Assembly: GCA_036557705.1 (NCBI GenBank)
Contig: DATBHB010000003.1
Location: 1 to 64,000, forward strand
Direction: 5' to 3'
Origin: VAZQ01 sp036557705
Lineage (GTDB): Bacteria; Pseudomonadota; Alphaproteobacteria; Rhizobiales; Xanthobacteraceae
DNA length: 64,000 nucleotides
Shown here: positions 24,369-33,776 of the stretch, piece after piece
How positions within the stretch are numbered: the stretch's first letter is position 1
How the letters are laid out: every line of letters starts with the position of its first letter
Program-made: the position numbers and the translations under genes
Notes under the pieces: model-generated
Told to the model about the DNA's origin: nothing
The model's database searches: none
Seen by the model: the letters and a program-made list of their open reading frames with translations, nothing else

Positions 24369-25238
24369 ATGTTGGATGGCGTGATGCTGCTCTGGTTTGC
24401 GTTGGCAGCGGCGGCGCTGTTATTCGTCGCCGTCGACATCCGCTCTACTCCCGAATCTCCGGTGCTGAAGTGGGGGTTCCTGTTGCTGACCGCCTATACC
24501 GGCGTCGTTGGCGCGTTTCTATACGTTCTCGGCTGCCGCGAACCTCTGCCCGGGCTGCACGAACGCTACGTCGCCGTGCGCTGGAGGCAAACCCTGGGAT
24601 CGACAATGCACTGTGTTGCGGGCGATGGCGTCGGTATTCTCGCCGGCGCTGTAATTTCGAGCATCGTCGGTCTGTCCGGTTTGGCTGAGGTAATCCTCGA
24701 ATACGTTCTGGGCTTCGCTTTCGGTTGGATGATTTTCCAGGCGTTGTTCATGCGCGACATGGTCGGAGGTTCCTACGCGCGCGCCCTGACCAGTACATTC
24801 GTCCCCGAACTGTTGTCGATGAACCTGCTGATGGCGGGAATGGTCCCGACAGTGATGGCGCTCAAATTCCATATCAAGTCCGCGAGCGATCCCATGAGGC
24901 CGGAGTTCTGGTTTGTAATGTCGATGGGGCTCCTCGTCGGTTTCGTCATTGCCTATCCGATGAACTGGTGGCTGGTGGCAAACCATCTCAAGCACGGCAT
25001 GATGACGGTGCGCCCGGCGAACGCGGTTGCCGGTGCGCCCGGTCATGACGCTTACGCCGCCGGCGCACGGGCTCATGGCGCCGCCCACTCCGGCATGAGC
25101 CACGCCCCTGGTGCCGGGCCGCCCATGTCCATGACTGCGGACAAGGCTCCGCGACCTCCTGTGCCGGTGATGACGGTCCTGTCGTTCCTGGCACTTGCAG
25201 CAGGCGTCATGTTTGCTTTTCTGGCCCGGCCGCTCTGA
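24369..25238 (+). CDS. DUF4396 membrane protein
   Basis: 289 aa. Membrane segments: VMLLWFALAAAALLFVAVDI, WGFLLLTAYTGVVGAFLYVL, GILAGAVISSIVGLSGLAEV, VLGFAFGWMIFQALFM, FWFVMSMGLLVGFVIAYPMNWW and a last one VMTVLSFLALAAGVMFAFLA. The DUF4396 signature region TLGSTMHCVAGDGVGILAGA and YPMNWWLVANHLKHGMMT is present. A loop rich in His and Met (GHDAYAAGARAHGAAHSGMSH, then GPPMSM) precedes the last membrane segment and could bind a metal such as copper; that is inference. It starts 26 bp after ubiB. Confidence 0.75.
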   Translation: MLDGVMLLWFALAAAALLFVAVDIRSTPESPVLKWGFLLLTAYTGVVGAFLYVLGCREPLPGLHERYVAVRWRQTLGSTMHCVAGDGVGILAGAVISSIVGLSGLAEVILEYVLGFAFGWMIFQALFMRDMVGGSYARALTSTFVPELLSMNLLMAGMVPTVMALKFHIKSASDPMRPEFWFVMSMGLLVGFVIAYPMNWWLVANHLKHGMMTVRPANAVAGAPGHDAYAAGARAHGAAHSGMSHAPGAGPPMSMTADKAPRPPVPVMTVLSFLALAAGVMFAFLARPL

Positions 25239-25254
25239 GGCACGGATTTTGTGC

Positions 25255-25857
25255 CTAAACAAGCCCACGCGGATCTAGTACTGCGCCTTGCTGCGAGCCT
25301 TCGACTACGGTCACATAGGCCTTCGCCACGTCGACTGCGGAAAGACCTGGTGTCGGGTCCATATGAAGCTTCATCATCGTTTCTTTGACCCATGGCGGGC
25401 TTACAGCGTTGATGCGAAGCCGTCGCGGCATTTCCAGGGCGGCTGCGCGCACGAACCCTTCGAGGCCGGCATTCACCATCGACACCGATGCGCTTCCGGG
25501 CATCGGATGCATCGACAGCACTCCTGTGGTCAAGGTAATCGAGCCGCCCTCACTAAGATGATCGCTGGCTATCCTGGCCGCCGACACCTGGCCCATGAGC
25601 TTGCTCCGAAGGCCGAGTTGATAATCAGCATCGGTTAATTCATGAAACGGCTTGAGAGATGCGTTTCCGGCGCACGAAACCAACGCATCGATGTTTTTGA
25701 CCTTTTCGAAGGCCGCTCGGATTGTTGTCGGATCGTCGAGGTCTACCTTGATATCGCCATTGCGTGATGCGCGGATGACCTCATGGTGTTTCCCAGAAAG
25801 TGCGTCCACAACTTTGATCCCAATGGTCCCTGTGGCTCCTATCACTATTATCTTCAT
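25255..25857 (-). CDS. Divergent short-chain dehydrogenase lacking the YxxxK motif
   Basis: 200 aa Rossmann protein from the ATG at 25857. The NAD(P) motif is MKIIVIGATGTIGIKVVDAL, and DIKVDLDDPTTI and ALVSCAGNASLKPF fit a short SDR. The usual catalytic YxxxK helix reads PGSASVSMVNAGLEGFVRAA: Tyr and Lys are replaced (Ser/Val and Asn positions). This matches a known divergent SDR group in which both are absent, so oxidoreductase activity is uncertain. It is divergent from the broken monooxygenase gene across 169 bp. Confidence 0.85.
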   Translation of the reverse strand: MKIIVIGATGTIGIKVVDALSGKHHEVIRASRNGDIKVDLDDPTTIRAAFEKVKNIDALVSCAGNASLKPFHELTDADYQLGLRSKLMGQVSAARIASDHLSEGGSITLTTGVLSMHPMPGSASVSMVNAGLEGFVRAAALEMPRRLRINAVSPPWVKETMMKLHMDPTPGLSAVDVAKAYVTVVEGSQQGAVLDPRGLV

Positions 25858-26026
25858 GTGCCGCTTTCTCCGTCGAACCAGCGATCGAAACGATCCCTTC
25901 GCGCCTAAGGCCGCATGGCGAATGGCTGCGTACTCGGCAGGTTGACTCAGGAACCGCCATCGCAGAAGATTATATTCACGCCATCTTGCTCCAAGACAAA
26001 CAACAAGCTGTGGACTGAGAGACATC

Positions 26027-27595
26027 GTGTCGCTGCAGCTCGGCGAAATTGGCGGCCCCACATCCGTTCCGATTGTCCTCATCGTGGGGACCGGCCCAGC
26101 TGGATTATTCGCGGCCTGCGAACTTGTTCGTCATGGGGTCAAGCCGCGCATCGTCGAGCGCCGGCTCAGGCCGCATCACGAGGCTCGCGGAACCGCTCTC
26201 CAGCCTGCAACGCTGGAGATTATCGACCGGGCTGGCCTGATTGAGCCGTTTCTTTGCGCGGGTGTGCACATTCGGCAGGTTCAGCTGCTCGGACCGGGAT
26301 TGCAGGATATCGCGACGACCAAATTCGCCGGTATTGGGTCCAAGTATGAATTTCAGTGCAGCCTGCCGCAGTGGCGTACCGAAACGATCCTGCGCGAACA
26401 CTTGGAACGCTTTGGCGTCAGCATTGAATACGGCACCGAGGTAAGGTCGATCGACGATCGCCCGGCAGGGCTGCTGGTGACCCTTGAAACCGGCGCTCGA
26501 ACCAGCAAGCTGACCGCAGCTTACGTCCTCGGCGCCGGCGGCGCTCACAGCGTAACGCGCCATTCCATGGAGGAACATCTCGATGGCGATACCTATGACG
26601 GCCGATTTATTGTTGCCGATGCAAAACTTGGTCTTCGATGGCCCCCCGAATGCGGTCGTGTCGTCGTGGGCCCAACCGGGTTCGGGTTGTTCTCGCCGCT
26701 TCCGGACAATCGTTGGCTGATTTTTGTTAACCGCAGCCAGACCGATACACAAACCGTCCCGCCAACCGCAGATGAGTTAGGGGCGTTGCTCAATGCCCGC
26801 GTTAGGGTCGACCTCGGCTTGCACGATCTGCGATGGGCTTCTTACTTTAAAATGCACAAGCGGACGGCTGAGCGCTTCAGCGATAGGCGGCGATTTCTGT
26901 TGGGAGATGCCGCTCACTTGTCGAGTCCGCTCGGTGGCGAGGGACTCAATGCGGCGTTCATGGACGCTGCTGATATCGCCTAGAAACTCGCGCTGGTCGT
27001 TCGTGGCGCTGCAAGGCCGTCCCTGCTCGACAGCTACGCGGCTGAACGCGGAATTGCGGACCGCCATGTACTCGACGTGTCGGACGAGGTTCATCGCTTT
27101 GTCATGAATCTCGTCGCGATGTGCAGCCGGGGCGTGCTGGCGCTGCCTCCGCCGGATCCGGCCAAAGACATGGAGGCAGCGCGTCGACGGTCGATGCTCG
27201 ACATTTCGTATGCAGGAAGCGCGCTAGTGGGTCAGGCCGGCGCAGCGCTCGACGGACTATCGCCGGGAACGCGGTTTCCTGCTTCCCACAAGCTGAGGGG
27301 CACGCGCCACCATCTGATCGCATTCGCGGGGGCGCCGCGGTTGAACTATCTTCGTGCGCGTTGGGACAAACTTGTCTCCATTGTCGATGCGTCAACCGCT
27401 TCTTTCGATGCGACCGCGGCCGGCGTTCCTGAATGTGGGGCAATCCTTGTGCGGCCGGACGGTTTTGTCGGCTTCCGTGCTAATCCTGCCGATGAGATGA
27501 CAATGGACGCCCTTGATGCCCACCTGGCGACCTATTTGATACCCAATGTCAGTGCGACTAATTTAGTGCCCTGCTTCGGCCAAAGTGAAGCCTAA
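26027..27595 (+). pseudogene. FAD-dependent monooxygenase interrupted by one in-frame amber codon
   Basis: PheA/TfdB-type flavoprotein hydroxylase for aromatic compounds. From GTG 26027 the protein shows the FAD motif VGTGPAGLFAACELVRHG and the second FAD motif LLGDAAHLSSPLGGEGLNAA. At 26981-26983 a TAG interrupts DAADIA*KLALVVRG, where relatives usually have Trp (NLAWKLALVLRG). The same frame then runs on to TAA at 27593-27595 with normal C-terminal sequence (LLDSYAAERGIADRHVL, PEDGFVGFR-like RPDGFVGFR). Total about 522 codons, the full family length. A single TGG-to-TAG change is the simplest explanation; a sequencing error cannot be ruled out. Confidence 0.85.
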
Positions 27596-27631
27596 GAATC
27601 TCGCTAAACGTGCTGCGGCGGTTGTCTTTCT

Positions 27632-27700
27632 CCACCTCATCCTGAGGAGGCGCGCGCGTGAACGCGCTTTAGCATGTCGCGCGCCTCCTCCCCATGAGGG
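27632..27700. repeat. Palindromic repeat, CCTGAGG family (copy 4)
   Basis: CCACCTCATCCTGAGGAGG, GCGCGCG stem, TGAACGCGCTTTAGCATG loop, GCGCGCCTCCTC, CCATGAGGG. It sits in the 258-bp gap between the broken monooxygenase and the symporter fusion gene; nothing else was seen there. Confidence 0.7.
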
Positions 27701-27853
27701 CGGATTAGGAAACCGAACATCCAGTTAGACCAAAGAGGCCCACTACTCCCCTTGCCGTTGCCGCAGCCGATCAACGCTAGCAGACACGCCGGGGTGCCGG
27801 AATGTGCTACATGCCGATGATGAAGCTATGCGTCTCATCGTGAATTTAATGTC

Positions 27854-29995
27854 ATGAATCTCGCGTCTTGGGTGCTCGTGGGAGGGTTGGCCGGCGTCCT
27901 TGCCGGCATCACGTTCGGCGAGAGGTGCGCGGTTCTAAGCCCAATCGGCTTCACCTATGTGGGGCTGTTGCAAGCTGCCGTTTATCCATACCTCATCTGC
28001 TCATTGTTGCAGGGCCTTGGCTCTCTCGAACCAGGCAAGGCGTGGCGGCTGTTCAAGAGCGGCTGGATTTTTTACGTGGCGGCCTGGGTCCTGACCTTCG
28101 CCTGTCTGGCAGCCCTCGCCCAGGCCATTCCTCCAGTACAGCCTGCCGTTATTTCCGCTACGTCACAAGAACCGCGCAGCATCTCCAAGCTGCTTGGTTT
28201 TCTTGTTCCAACCGACCTGTTCACCGCGCTCTCTCAAAATTACGTCCCCGCGGTCGTAATCTTCTGCATTTTCTATGGGGTTGCGCTGCAGACCCTCAAG
28301 GAAAAGGCGTCGCTTTTGAGCATACTGGACACCATCCGGCTGGCGAGCCTGCGGTTCTGGAACTGGATCGTAAAGCTTGCACCGATTGGTGTTTTCGCAC
28401 TGTTTGCCGTAACCGCGGGAACGACGGCGCCCGCGGACCTGGTCAACATGAGCTTCTACCTCGTTCTGTTCCTGATCGGCACCGCCGTGCTGACCTTCTG
28501 GGTGCTGCCGGCAATCATTTCGGCCTTGGCGCCGATCACGTACCGCGAGATCATCGTGGAACTGCGCTCGGCGCTTGCGATCGCCGCGGTGACGACCCTG
28601 TCGGTGGCGGCGCTTCCGTTTGTTGTCGAGGCGACCCGCAAACTGGCTGACCACGGCGGGATCGCGGATCCTGAACGTGACGACATTATTCGGACCAACC
28701 TTTCGGTCGCCTATCCACTTGGCCAGCTTGGAAACTTCTTCGTCTATCTTTTTCTCGTCTTCGCGGCCTACTACTACAGGGTCCCGCTCGAAAGCCGTGA
28801 TCAGGCGCTGCTCCCAGCGATGACGCTGCTCTCCGGATTCGGCTCGCCCACCTCGGCGGTCAATGCGGTCGATTTCCTTTCGACGTGGCTCGCGCTTCCA
28901 ACCGGGACCCGAGAGCTCTACGTGGAACTGCAGACGCTGACTCGCTACTGCCAAGTGATCGTCTCGGTTATGGCGTTCGCATTCTTGAGCGTTCTGGTGA
29001 CGCTTGCCTATTACGACAGATTGAAAGTCCGAGTTCCACGGCTTCTCGCGGCGCTCGCCTTCCCTGCGCTGGTATTCGCCGCAATCGCATGGGCCGGTCA
29101 AAGCCTCCACGGATATTTCGCGGCCCCACCTGCCGTCAGCTATGGGTCGCTCACCCTTGATCCAGCGGTGACGCGCGGAATCAACGCCACGATCGAGCGC
29201 ACCATCACAGCGCCTCCGACTGACGCGCCGCCAACGAAGGGTGCGACCGTTGAGCGTATCCAATCAAGCGGTGTCCTGCGCGTCGGCTACAATGCTGCAG
29301 CGATGCCGTTTTCCTACTTCAACAATGCCGGCGAATTGGTCGGGTACGATGTAGCATTTGCATACGACCTCGCCCGTTCGCTCAATGTCGGCCTGACCTT
29401 CATTCCATTCGCCTGGCCGGATCTCGAGCGTGACCTCGAGGCCGGGCGATTCGATATCGCAATGGCAGGCATTTATGCCAGCACGCAACGCCTGTCCGTG
29501 CTCTCGGCGTCGATGTCGTACTATCAGAGTCCGATCGCCCTGCTGGTACCGACTGCGCGGGCGCAAAAATTCGCCAGCCTTGAGGAAATCCTGGCAATGC
29601 GCGGCCTCCGGCTCGTCATGAGCGTTGATCCGGTCTTGCATCCATTGTGGCAACGCCTGTTCCCGAACGCTGAAATCACAATGGTCTCCGATTATAAAAC
29701 CGTGCCGGACTTCTCAAAGGTCGACGCTGCAGTCTGGACGCTTGAACAGGCGGCCGCGTTCGCCCGCGCGCATCCCGGCACCACGGCGGTCGTACCGCAA
29801 GGCCTCAGCAATCCGTTCCTGCTGACGTATCTCATGCCGCCAGGATCCGAGGTGCTGGTTCATTTTGTGAATTATTGGATCGAGTTGAGACGGGCCGACG
29901 GCATGCGCGCACGGGAGGCGGACTACTGGATCCTCGGGAAACCGCGCGCGGCAGCGGCGCCGCGCTGGAGCATCGTGGACAACGTGCTGCCCTGA
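27854..29995 (+). CDS. Dicarboxylate/amino-acid:cation symporter fused to a periplasmic binding domain
   Basis: 713 aa. Residues about 1-420 are a sodium/proton:dicarboxylate symporter (SDF) fold: repeated membrane segments, KLAPIGVFALFAVTAGTT, AVTTLSVAALPFVVEAT and LLSGFGSPTSAVNAVDF in place of the re-entrant serine-rich loops. A linker follows (ERTITAPPTDAPPTKGAT), then from about residue 467 a type-3 solute-binding domain: VERIQSSGVLRVGYN, PFSYFNNAGELVGYDVAFAY, LEAGRFDIAMAGIYAST. The order implies that the last membrane segment places the binding domain in the periplasm. Substrate is likely an acidic amino acid or dicarboxylate. Start ATG, with no obvious ribosome-binding site. Confidence 0.85.
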   Translation: MNLASWVLVGGLAGVLAGITFGERCAVLSPIGFTYVGLLQAAVYPYLICSLLQGLGSLEPGKAWRLFKSGWIFYVAAWVLTFACLAALAQAIPPVQPAVISATSQEPRSISKLLGFLVPTDLFTALSQNYVPAVVIFCIFYGVALQTLKEKASLLSILDTIRLASLRFWNWIVKLAPIGVFALFAVTAGTTAPADLVNMSFYLVLFLIGTAVLTFWVLPAIISALAPITYREIIVELRSALAIAAVTTLSVAALPFVVEATRKLADHGGIADPERDDIIRTNLSVAYPLGQLGNFFVYLFLVFAAYYYRVPLESRDQALLPAMTLLSGFGSPTSAVNAVDFLSTWLALPTGTRELYVELQTLTRYCQVIVSVMAFAFLSVLVTLAYYDRLKVRVPRLLAALAFPALVFAAIAWAGQSLHGYFAAPPAVSYGSLTLDPAVTRGINATIERTITAPPTDAPPTKGATVERIQSSGVLRVGYNAAAMPFSYFNNAGELVGYDVAFAYDLARSLNVGLTFIPFAWPDLERDLEAGRFDIAMAGIYASTQRLSVLSASMSYYQSPIALLVPTARAQKFASLEEILAMRGLRLVMSVDPVLHPLWQRLFPNAEITMVSDYKTVPDFSKVDAAVWTLEQAAAFARAHPGTTAVVPQGLSNPFLLTYLMPPGSEVLVHFVNYWIELRRADGMRAREADYWILGKPRAAAAPRWSIVDNVLP

Positions 29996-30017
29996 AACGA
30001 ACTGACAGCCGATTGAC

Positions 30018-30545
30018 ATGGACATGTTGACTCCCGAGGACATTCTCCAGCTGCTGAAGCTCGAACCCAACGCGACTTGCGGCTTCGTGCGGCTGACCTT
30101 TGTCAGCAAACAATCGCTCGCGGCGGGCGTTTTGCCGTCGCCGTTTGCCGAGGAGCGCCCCTTGGGCTCGGCGCTTTATTTCATGGTAACGCGTGGCGCA
30201 CCCGTGCGACTGCACCGCATCAGCAACGATCAGCTCTACCATTATTACCTCGGCGATCCCTTGGAAGTGTTTATGCTGCATGCCGACGGCAGCACGGAGC
30301 AAGTCATCGTCGGGCCAGACCTGCGAGGCGGCCAAAAAGTCCAACTCTTGATTCCCGGCAATACTTTTCACACCGCGCGGATCGTCGGACGCGGGCAATG
30401 GTTCCTGGGCGCGAGCACCGAATGGCCAGGCGTTGTGCCTGCCGACGTCGAAATCGGCAATCTGGATCTGCTTGCCGCAAAGTATCCTGGCGTGGCCGCC
30501 GATCTGCGCGCCATTGCCGCGTCGGCGCAGCCAGTCCTCTCATGA
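30018..30545 (+). CDS. DUF985 (cupin_5) family protein
   Basis: 175 aa single cupin: FVRLTFVSKQSL, LGSALYFMVTRGAP, RLHRISNDQLYHYYLGDPLEVFML, GGQKVQLLIPGNTFHTARIV and FLGASTEWPGVVPADVEIG. The pattern WHRxxSDExWHxYxGxPL-like is the DUF985 signature, here with several substitutions. Function unknown. It begins 22 bp after the symporter fusion and probably shares its transcript. Its stop overlaps the convergent multicopper oxidase by 6 bp. Confidence 0.8.
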   Translation: MDMLTPEDILQLLKLEPNATCGFVRLTFVSKQSLAAGVLPSPFAEERPLGSALYFMVTRGAPVRLHRISNDQLYHYYLGDPLEVFMLHADGSTEQVIVGPDLRGGQKVQLLIPGNTFHTARIVGRGQWFLGASTEWPGVVPADVEIGNLDLLAAKYPGVAADLRAIAASAQPVLS

Positions 30546-32105
30546 GACGGTGAACTGGGCCATCATGCCGGAATCTTCATGTTCCAGGATGTGACAATGC
30601 ACCATGTACGGGCTGTCCCGGTTCGCTGGGTGGGGAAACCGCAAAAGGATCTCGGTGACGCCCCCGGCCGAGATCGGGGCGATGTCTTTCCAGCCGGCAC
30701 GGTGCGGCTCAGGTGGTTTGCCGTCCTGCGAGACGATCCGAAACTGGCAGCCGTGAACGTGCACTGGATGCAACATGCGATCAGTTCCTTCCGCGATGCG
30801 CCAGCGGAGATATTCATTGCGAGCGGCCGCAAAATCGATTCTGCCTAGTGAGAAGGGCTTTCCGTTCACGCCATTTGCAGACAGCTGCTCTCCTTGCGCG
30901 AGCGCCGGCTCGTTTACGATCAGGCTTACGACACGGGCAACGACTTCCGGGTTTGGCCTGCCGTTCTGCGCCGTATCCATCAGACCGGCCCGTTTCAGCG
31001 CCATCATGCCCTGCATGTCCTTGAACATGTTCATCACGAGCTGTTGGCTCACCGGGGGCAGCGGGTTCGTCAATGACGGTAATGCGGCAAGTTTGCTGGG
31101 GAGTTGCCCCCTCCCGTCCGCACCGTCGGGCCTGATCGTTAGCAGCGGCAGCGGCCGGTCAAACGGAGGCAGGCGCATGATCTCCTGCGAGTTCGGCAGC
31201 GTTATGAGGTCAAAGGCGCTGCCATCGCGAGCGTCCACAAGGATTTCGAAACGCTCGCCAACATGCACCAGCAGTTGTTTGATCTCCACCGGGCTTTCGA
31301 GCAGCCCGCCGTCCGAGGCAATCACGTACAGCGAGCGGCCGTCCGATGCAGCCAATGCGTAGCTGCGCGCGTTCGAGCCGTTTAGAATCCGCAGTCGGAG
31401 CCAGCCGCGCGCCGTGTGCGCTTGGGGGTAGCGTGCGCCATTCACGAGTGCGGTGTCGCCGATGTAGCCGTTCGTTACCGCCACGATGTTCATCCGATCA
31501 GAAAACTGTCCATCGGGTGTAAGACGGCGGTCCTGGAGGATCAGGGGAATGTCGTCGATGCCCCATTGCGACGGCAGCGGCAGCCGGGCGATTTCATCGT
31601 CATCGACGATCAACAGGCCGGCGAGGCCTTTGATCACCTCCTGTGCGGTCGATGGATAATAATGCGGATGGAACCAGAGTGTCGCCGCCGGTTGATCGAT
31701 TGACAGCTCTGTCTGCCATTGCTTCCCCGGCGGGATGACCCGATGGGGGCCGCCATCGGCGGCCCCCGGGATGATCAGTCCATGCCAATGCATGGTGATG
31801 TTTTCGCGGAGGCCGTTGCTGACTTGCGCGACTACCTTCTCGCCCCGCCGCACACGCACGGCTGGCCCGAGATAGGGTCCGTTGATGCCGTAAGTTGCCG
31901 TATCGTGGTCACCCTGAAACCGAATCGAGCCGGACCGCGCATCGAGCACGATGTTTCCTTGGGGATTCGCTCGGAGCTCGGCGGGGATCGGCAGGGACGG
32001 CCGCGCGCTGTCCTGCGCACGGGTCCTGTTCGGGGGCAATCCTGCGATTATGGAAGCGGCAATGCCCCCACGAAGCACTGTTCGCCGTGAGACGCGTACC
32101 ATCAT
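30540..32105 (-). CDS. Tat-exported multicopper oxidase (CueO-like)
   Basis: 521 aa from the ATG at 32105, 3-4 nt after GGAG. A twin-arginine signal VSRRTVLRGGIAAS leads. Copper sites: MHWHGLIIPG, LWFHPHYY, HPVHVHGCQFRI and MVHCHILEHEDSGMM with the type 1 Cys-His and the axial Met. A Met-rich stretch MNMFKDMQGMMALKRAGLMD in the third domain resembles the substrate-copper helix of CueO. Likely a periplasmic cuprous oxidase in copper tolerance, but organic substrates are possible. No copper pump gene is adjacent. Confidence 0.92.
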   Translation of the reverse strand: MMVRVSRRTVLRGGIAASIIAGLPPNRTRAQDSARPSLPIPAELRANPQGNIVLDARSGSIRFQGDHDTATYGINGPYLGPAVRVRRGEKVVAQVSNGLRENITMHWHGLIIPGAADGGPHRVIPPGKQWQTELSIDQPAATLWFHPHYYPSTAQEVIKGLAGLLIVDDDEIARLPLPSQWGIDDIPLILQDRRLTPDGQFSDRMNIVAVTNGYIGDTALVNGARYPQAHTARGWLRLRILNGSNARSYALAASDGRSLYVIASDGGLLESPVEIKQLLVHVGERFEILVDARDGSAFDLITLPNSQEIMRLPPFDRPLPLLTIRPDGADGRGQLPSKLAALPSLTNPLPPVSQQLVMNMFKDMQGMMALKRAGLMDTAQNGRPNPEVVARVVSLIVNEPALAQGEQLSANGVNGKPFSLGRIDFAAARNEYLRWRIAEGTDRMLHPVHVHGCQFRIVSQDGKPPEPHRAGWKDIAPISAGGVTEILLRFPHPANRDSPYMVHCHILEHEDSGMMAQFTVS

Positions 32106-32207
32106 TGGCTCCGTCGGCCTGAGGGCTATGTTTTGTCTTCGCGTGGCCGGCGGAACAATCACCGTCGACACAGCCGACAGCAAGGTCTGACGGACCGACG
32201 CGCCCAG

Positions 32208-33257
32208 TCAATGTGCCGACGGCGCCGGATGATTCGGCGGTGCCGGGCCCTTGTTCGGGCCGGCATGATCCACGGGGCCTGGCCAAGCCGATTCAGCCAT
32301 TATACTGACGGGCGGAATCGATGAAGAGGAAGGCAGGAAGATGTCACTGCGCAGCGGACGTCCTGCCGGAGTCGGCGTGCTCGTTGCAGTTGACGCGGCA
32401 ACCGCAGAAGGCTCGAGCGAATTTCGCAGGCTGGCTGAACCCACAGCTGTACCCGATCTCTCGGGAGCCGATACGGAGGCTGGCAGCGCGCCATCCGCAT
32501 CGCGCGAAGCAAGCGGATGTGCCCCGGTCGGCCAATCCGCCGCATAGCGGTCAATATAGGACTCGAACCGGCGGTCGAGAAGATTTGCCCTCACTCGACG
32601 TGCATCATTGAGCAGCGCGAGAGTTTTGCACCGCTCCGGCGTACAGCCCTCACGAGTAGCAAGCACCTCTGCGACGAATCCAAATCGATCGGCTTCGATC
32701 ACTCGCCTCAAATTTACCAGCCCCGCAGGCTCGTCTCCGCCGGTTTGCCGCTGGAGGGCGGCGTAATCCGCCAACAAAGCAACTTGTGCGGACACGTAGG
32801 CCATCGCCCCGGCGACTTGTTCTGGAGAAGCGAAGAGCAGCTTTTCGCAGGAAGACTCGATGGTTTCGCTGGCGCTGCCGTCGAGACATGCCAGTGGCGA
32901 TCCGCCAAGGGCGATACGCGCCAGGAGGTCCACGCCGCGCGCATTGAGCGCTTGGCGCTCCAGCGCGAGATCGTGTTTCGACGGTCCGGCGAGGGCTAAC
33001 AGCCCGGCAGCCAAGCCCAGCAACAAAATCACTGTGAGCGCGCTTACCAGATATTTTTGAGTCGCATAGCGCCGCGAAATCGGGTGTGCACCGGCGCCGC
33101 ACAGCTCAGGTACGTCTGTCGCCAGACGCCACTGATCGAAACCCTGTCGCCAGACGTAGGTCTGCGATCGGTTGCGCGTGCTTATGTATCTTAGAACGGC
33201 TTCAGTCGCGGAGGGCCCCCGCACTTGTCCTTGAATGATGACATACCACTCGGACAT
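32208..33257 (-). CDS. GYF_2-domain membrane protein of unknown function
   Basis: 349 aa from the ATG at 33257. Residues about 1-50 are a GYF_2 (DUF4339) domain: EWYVIIQGQVRGPSATEAV and TYVWRQGFDQWRLATDVPEL. One membrane segment follows (YLVSALTVILLLGLAAGLLAL), then a region with cysteines (ACLDGSA, ESSCEKLL, EGCTPERCKTLALL) and a long Ser/Pro/Ala-rich C-terminus ending GPAPPNHPAPSAH. GYF_2 domains are protein-interaction modules; the role is unknown. It faces away from the TolC gene. Confidence 0.7.
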   Translation of the reverse strand: MSEWYVIIQGQVRGPSATEAVLRYISTRNRSQTYVWRQGFDQWRLATDVPELCGAGAHPISRRYATQKYLVSALTVILLLGLAAGLLALAGPSKHDLALERQALNARGVDLLARIALGGSPLACLDGSASETIESSCEKLLFASPEQVAGAMAYVSAQVALLADYAALQRQTGGDEPAGLVNLRRVIEADRFGFVAEVLATREGCTPERCKTLALLNDARRVRANLLDRRFESYIDRYAADWPTGAHPLASRDADGALPASVSAPERSGTAVGSASLRNSLEPSAVAASTATSTPTPAGRPLRSDIFLPSSSSIPPVSIMAESAWPGPVDHAGPNKGPAPPNHPAPSAH

Positions 33258-33776
33258 CAATGCCCCCAGCCGCTACTCCGCTCCACAGGCGCAACGTCCA
33301 GCGCGCGAGCCACGCTGAACCGGAACGCGTTACCGCGCGAAAATAAAGGACACAGGCGGGACGTACCCTCCCCTGCCTTGGCACCCAGGCGGAACAATAC
33401 ACCGTTTGGTGCCCTGATTGTGGCGCTCACCCTGAACTGACAGTTGTATCAGGTATCAGACCAAAGCGAAACCCGCAGCACCCAGTTACAATTCTGCCCG
33501 GATCTCGCCGTTTGCCACACCGGTTCCGAATAAAGACCACGATCAGACGTGACTATGGCCGTTGATCTCTGCCAGCCCTTCCGACCTGTGGCACGGAAAC
33601 CACCATGTATAAATTTGTTTCGAGGCTGCTCACGGCAGGGCTACACAAGGGCCTCCGAGTGGCTAGTGTGCGACGGTGCTGACAGCCGAGTGCGGCGCCC
33701 CGTGGCAGCCGATGCGGACTGGCAGCGCGGGTGTCGTAAACGGGTGGGGTAAGCGGGTGGCGTAAGCGGGGCGTCG
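33258..33776. other. 519-bp divergent gap upstream of the TolC-family gene
   Basis: No supported gene or RNA. Short GC-rich repeats (GGGTGGGGTAAGC, GGGTGGCGTAAGC) occur just before the tolC-like ATG. Promoters for the two divergent genes should be here, but no convincing motif was found. Confidence 0.5.

Noticed and set aside
26981..26983. Pyrrolysine or programmed readthrough at the amber codon
   Set aside because: The position is normally Trp in a flavoprotein family with no known recoding; a point mutation is simpler.
28163..29263. A 366-codon Arg/Glu-rich open frame on the minus strand
   Set aside because: Antisense to the symporter fusion, and its composition is the mirror of membrane-segment codons.
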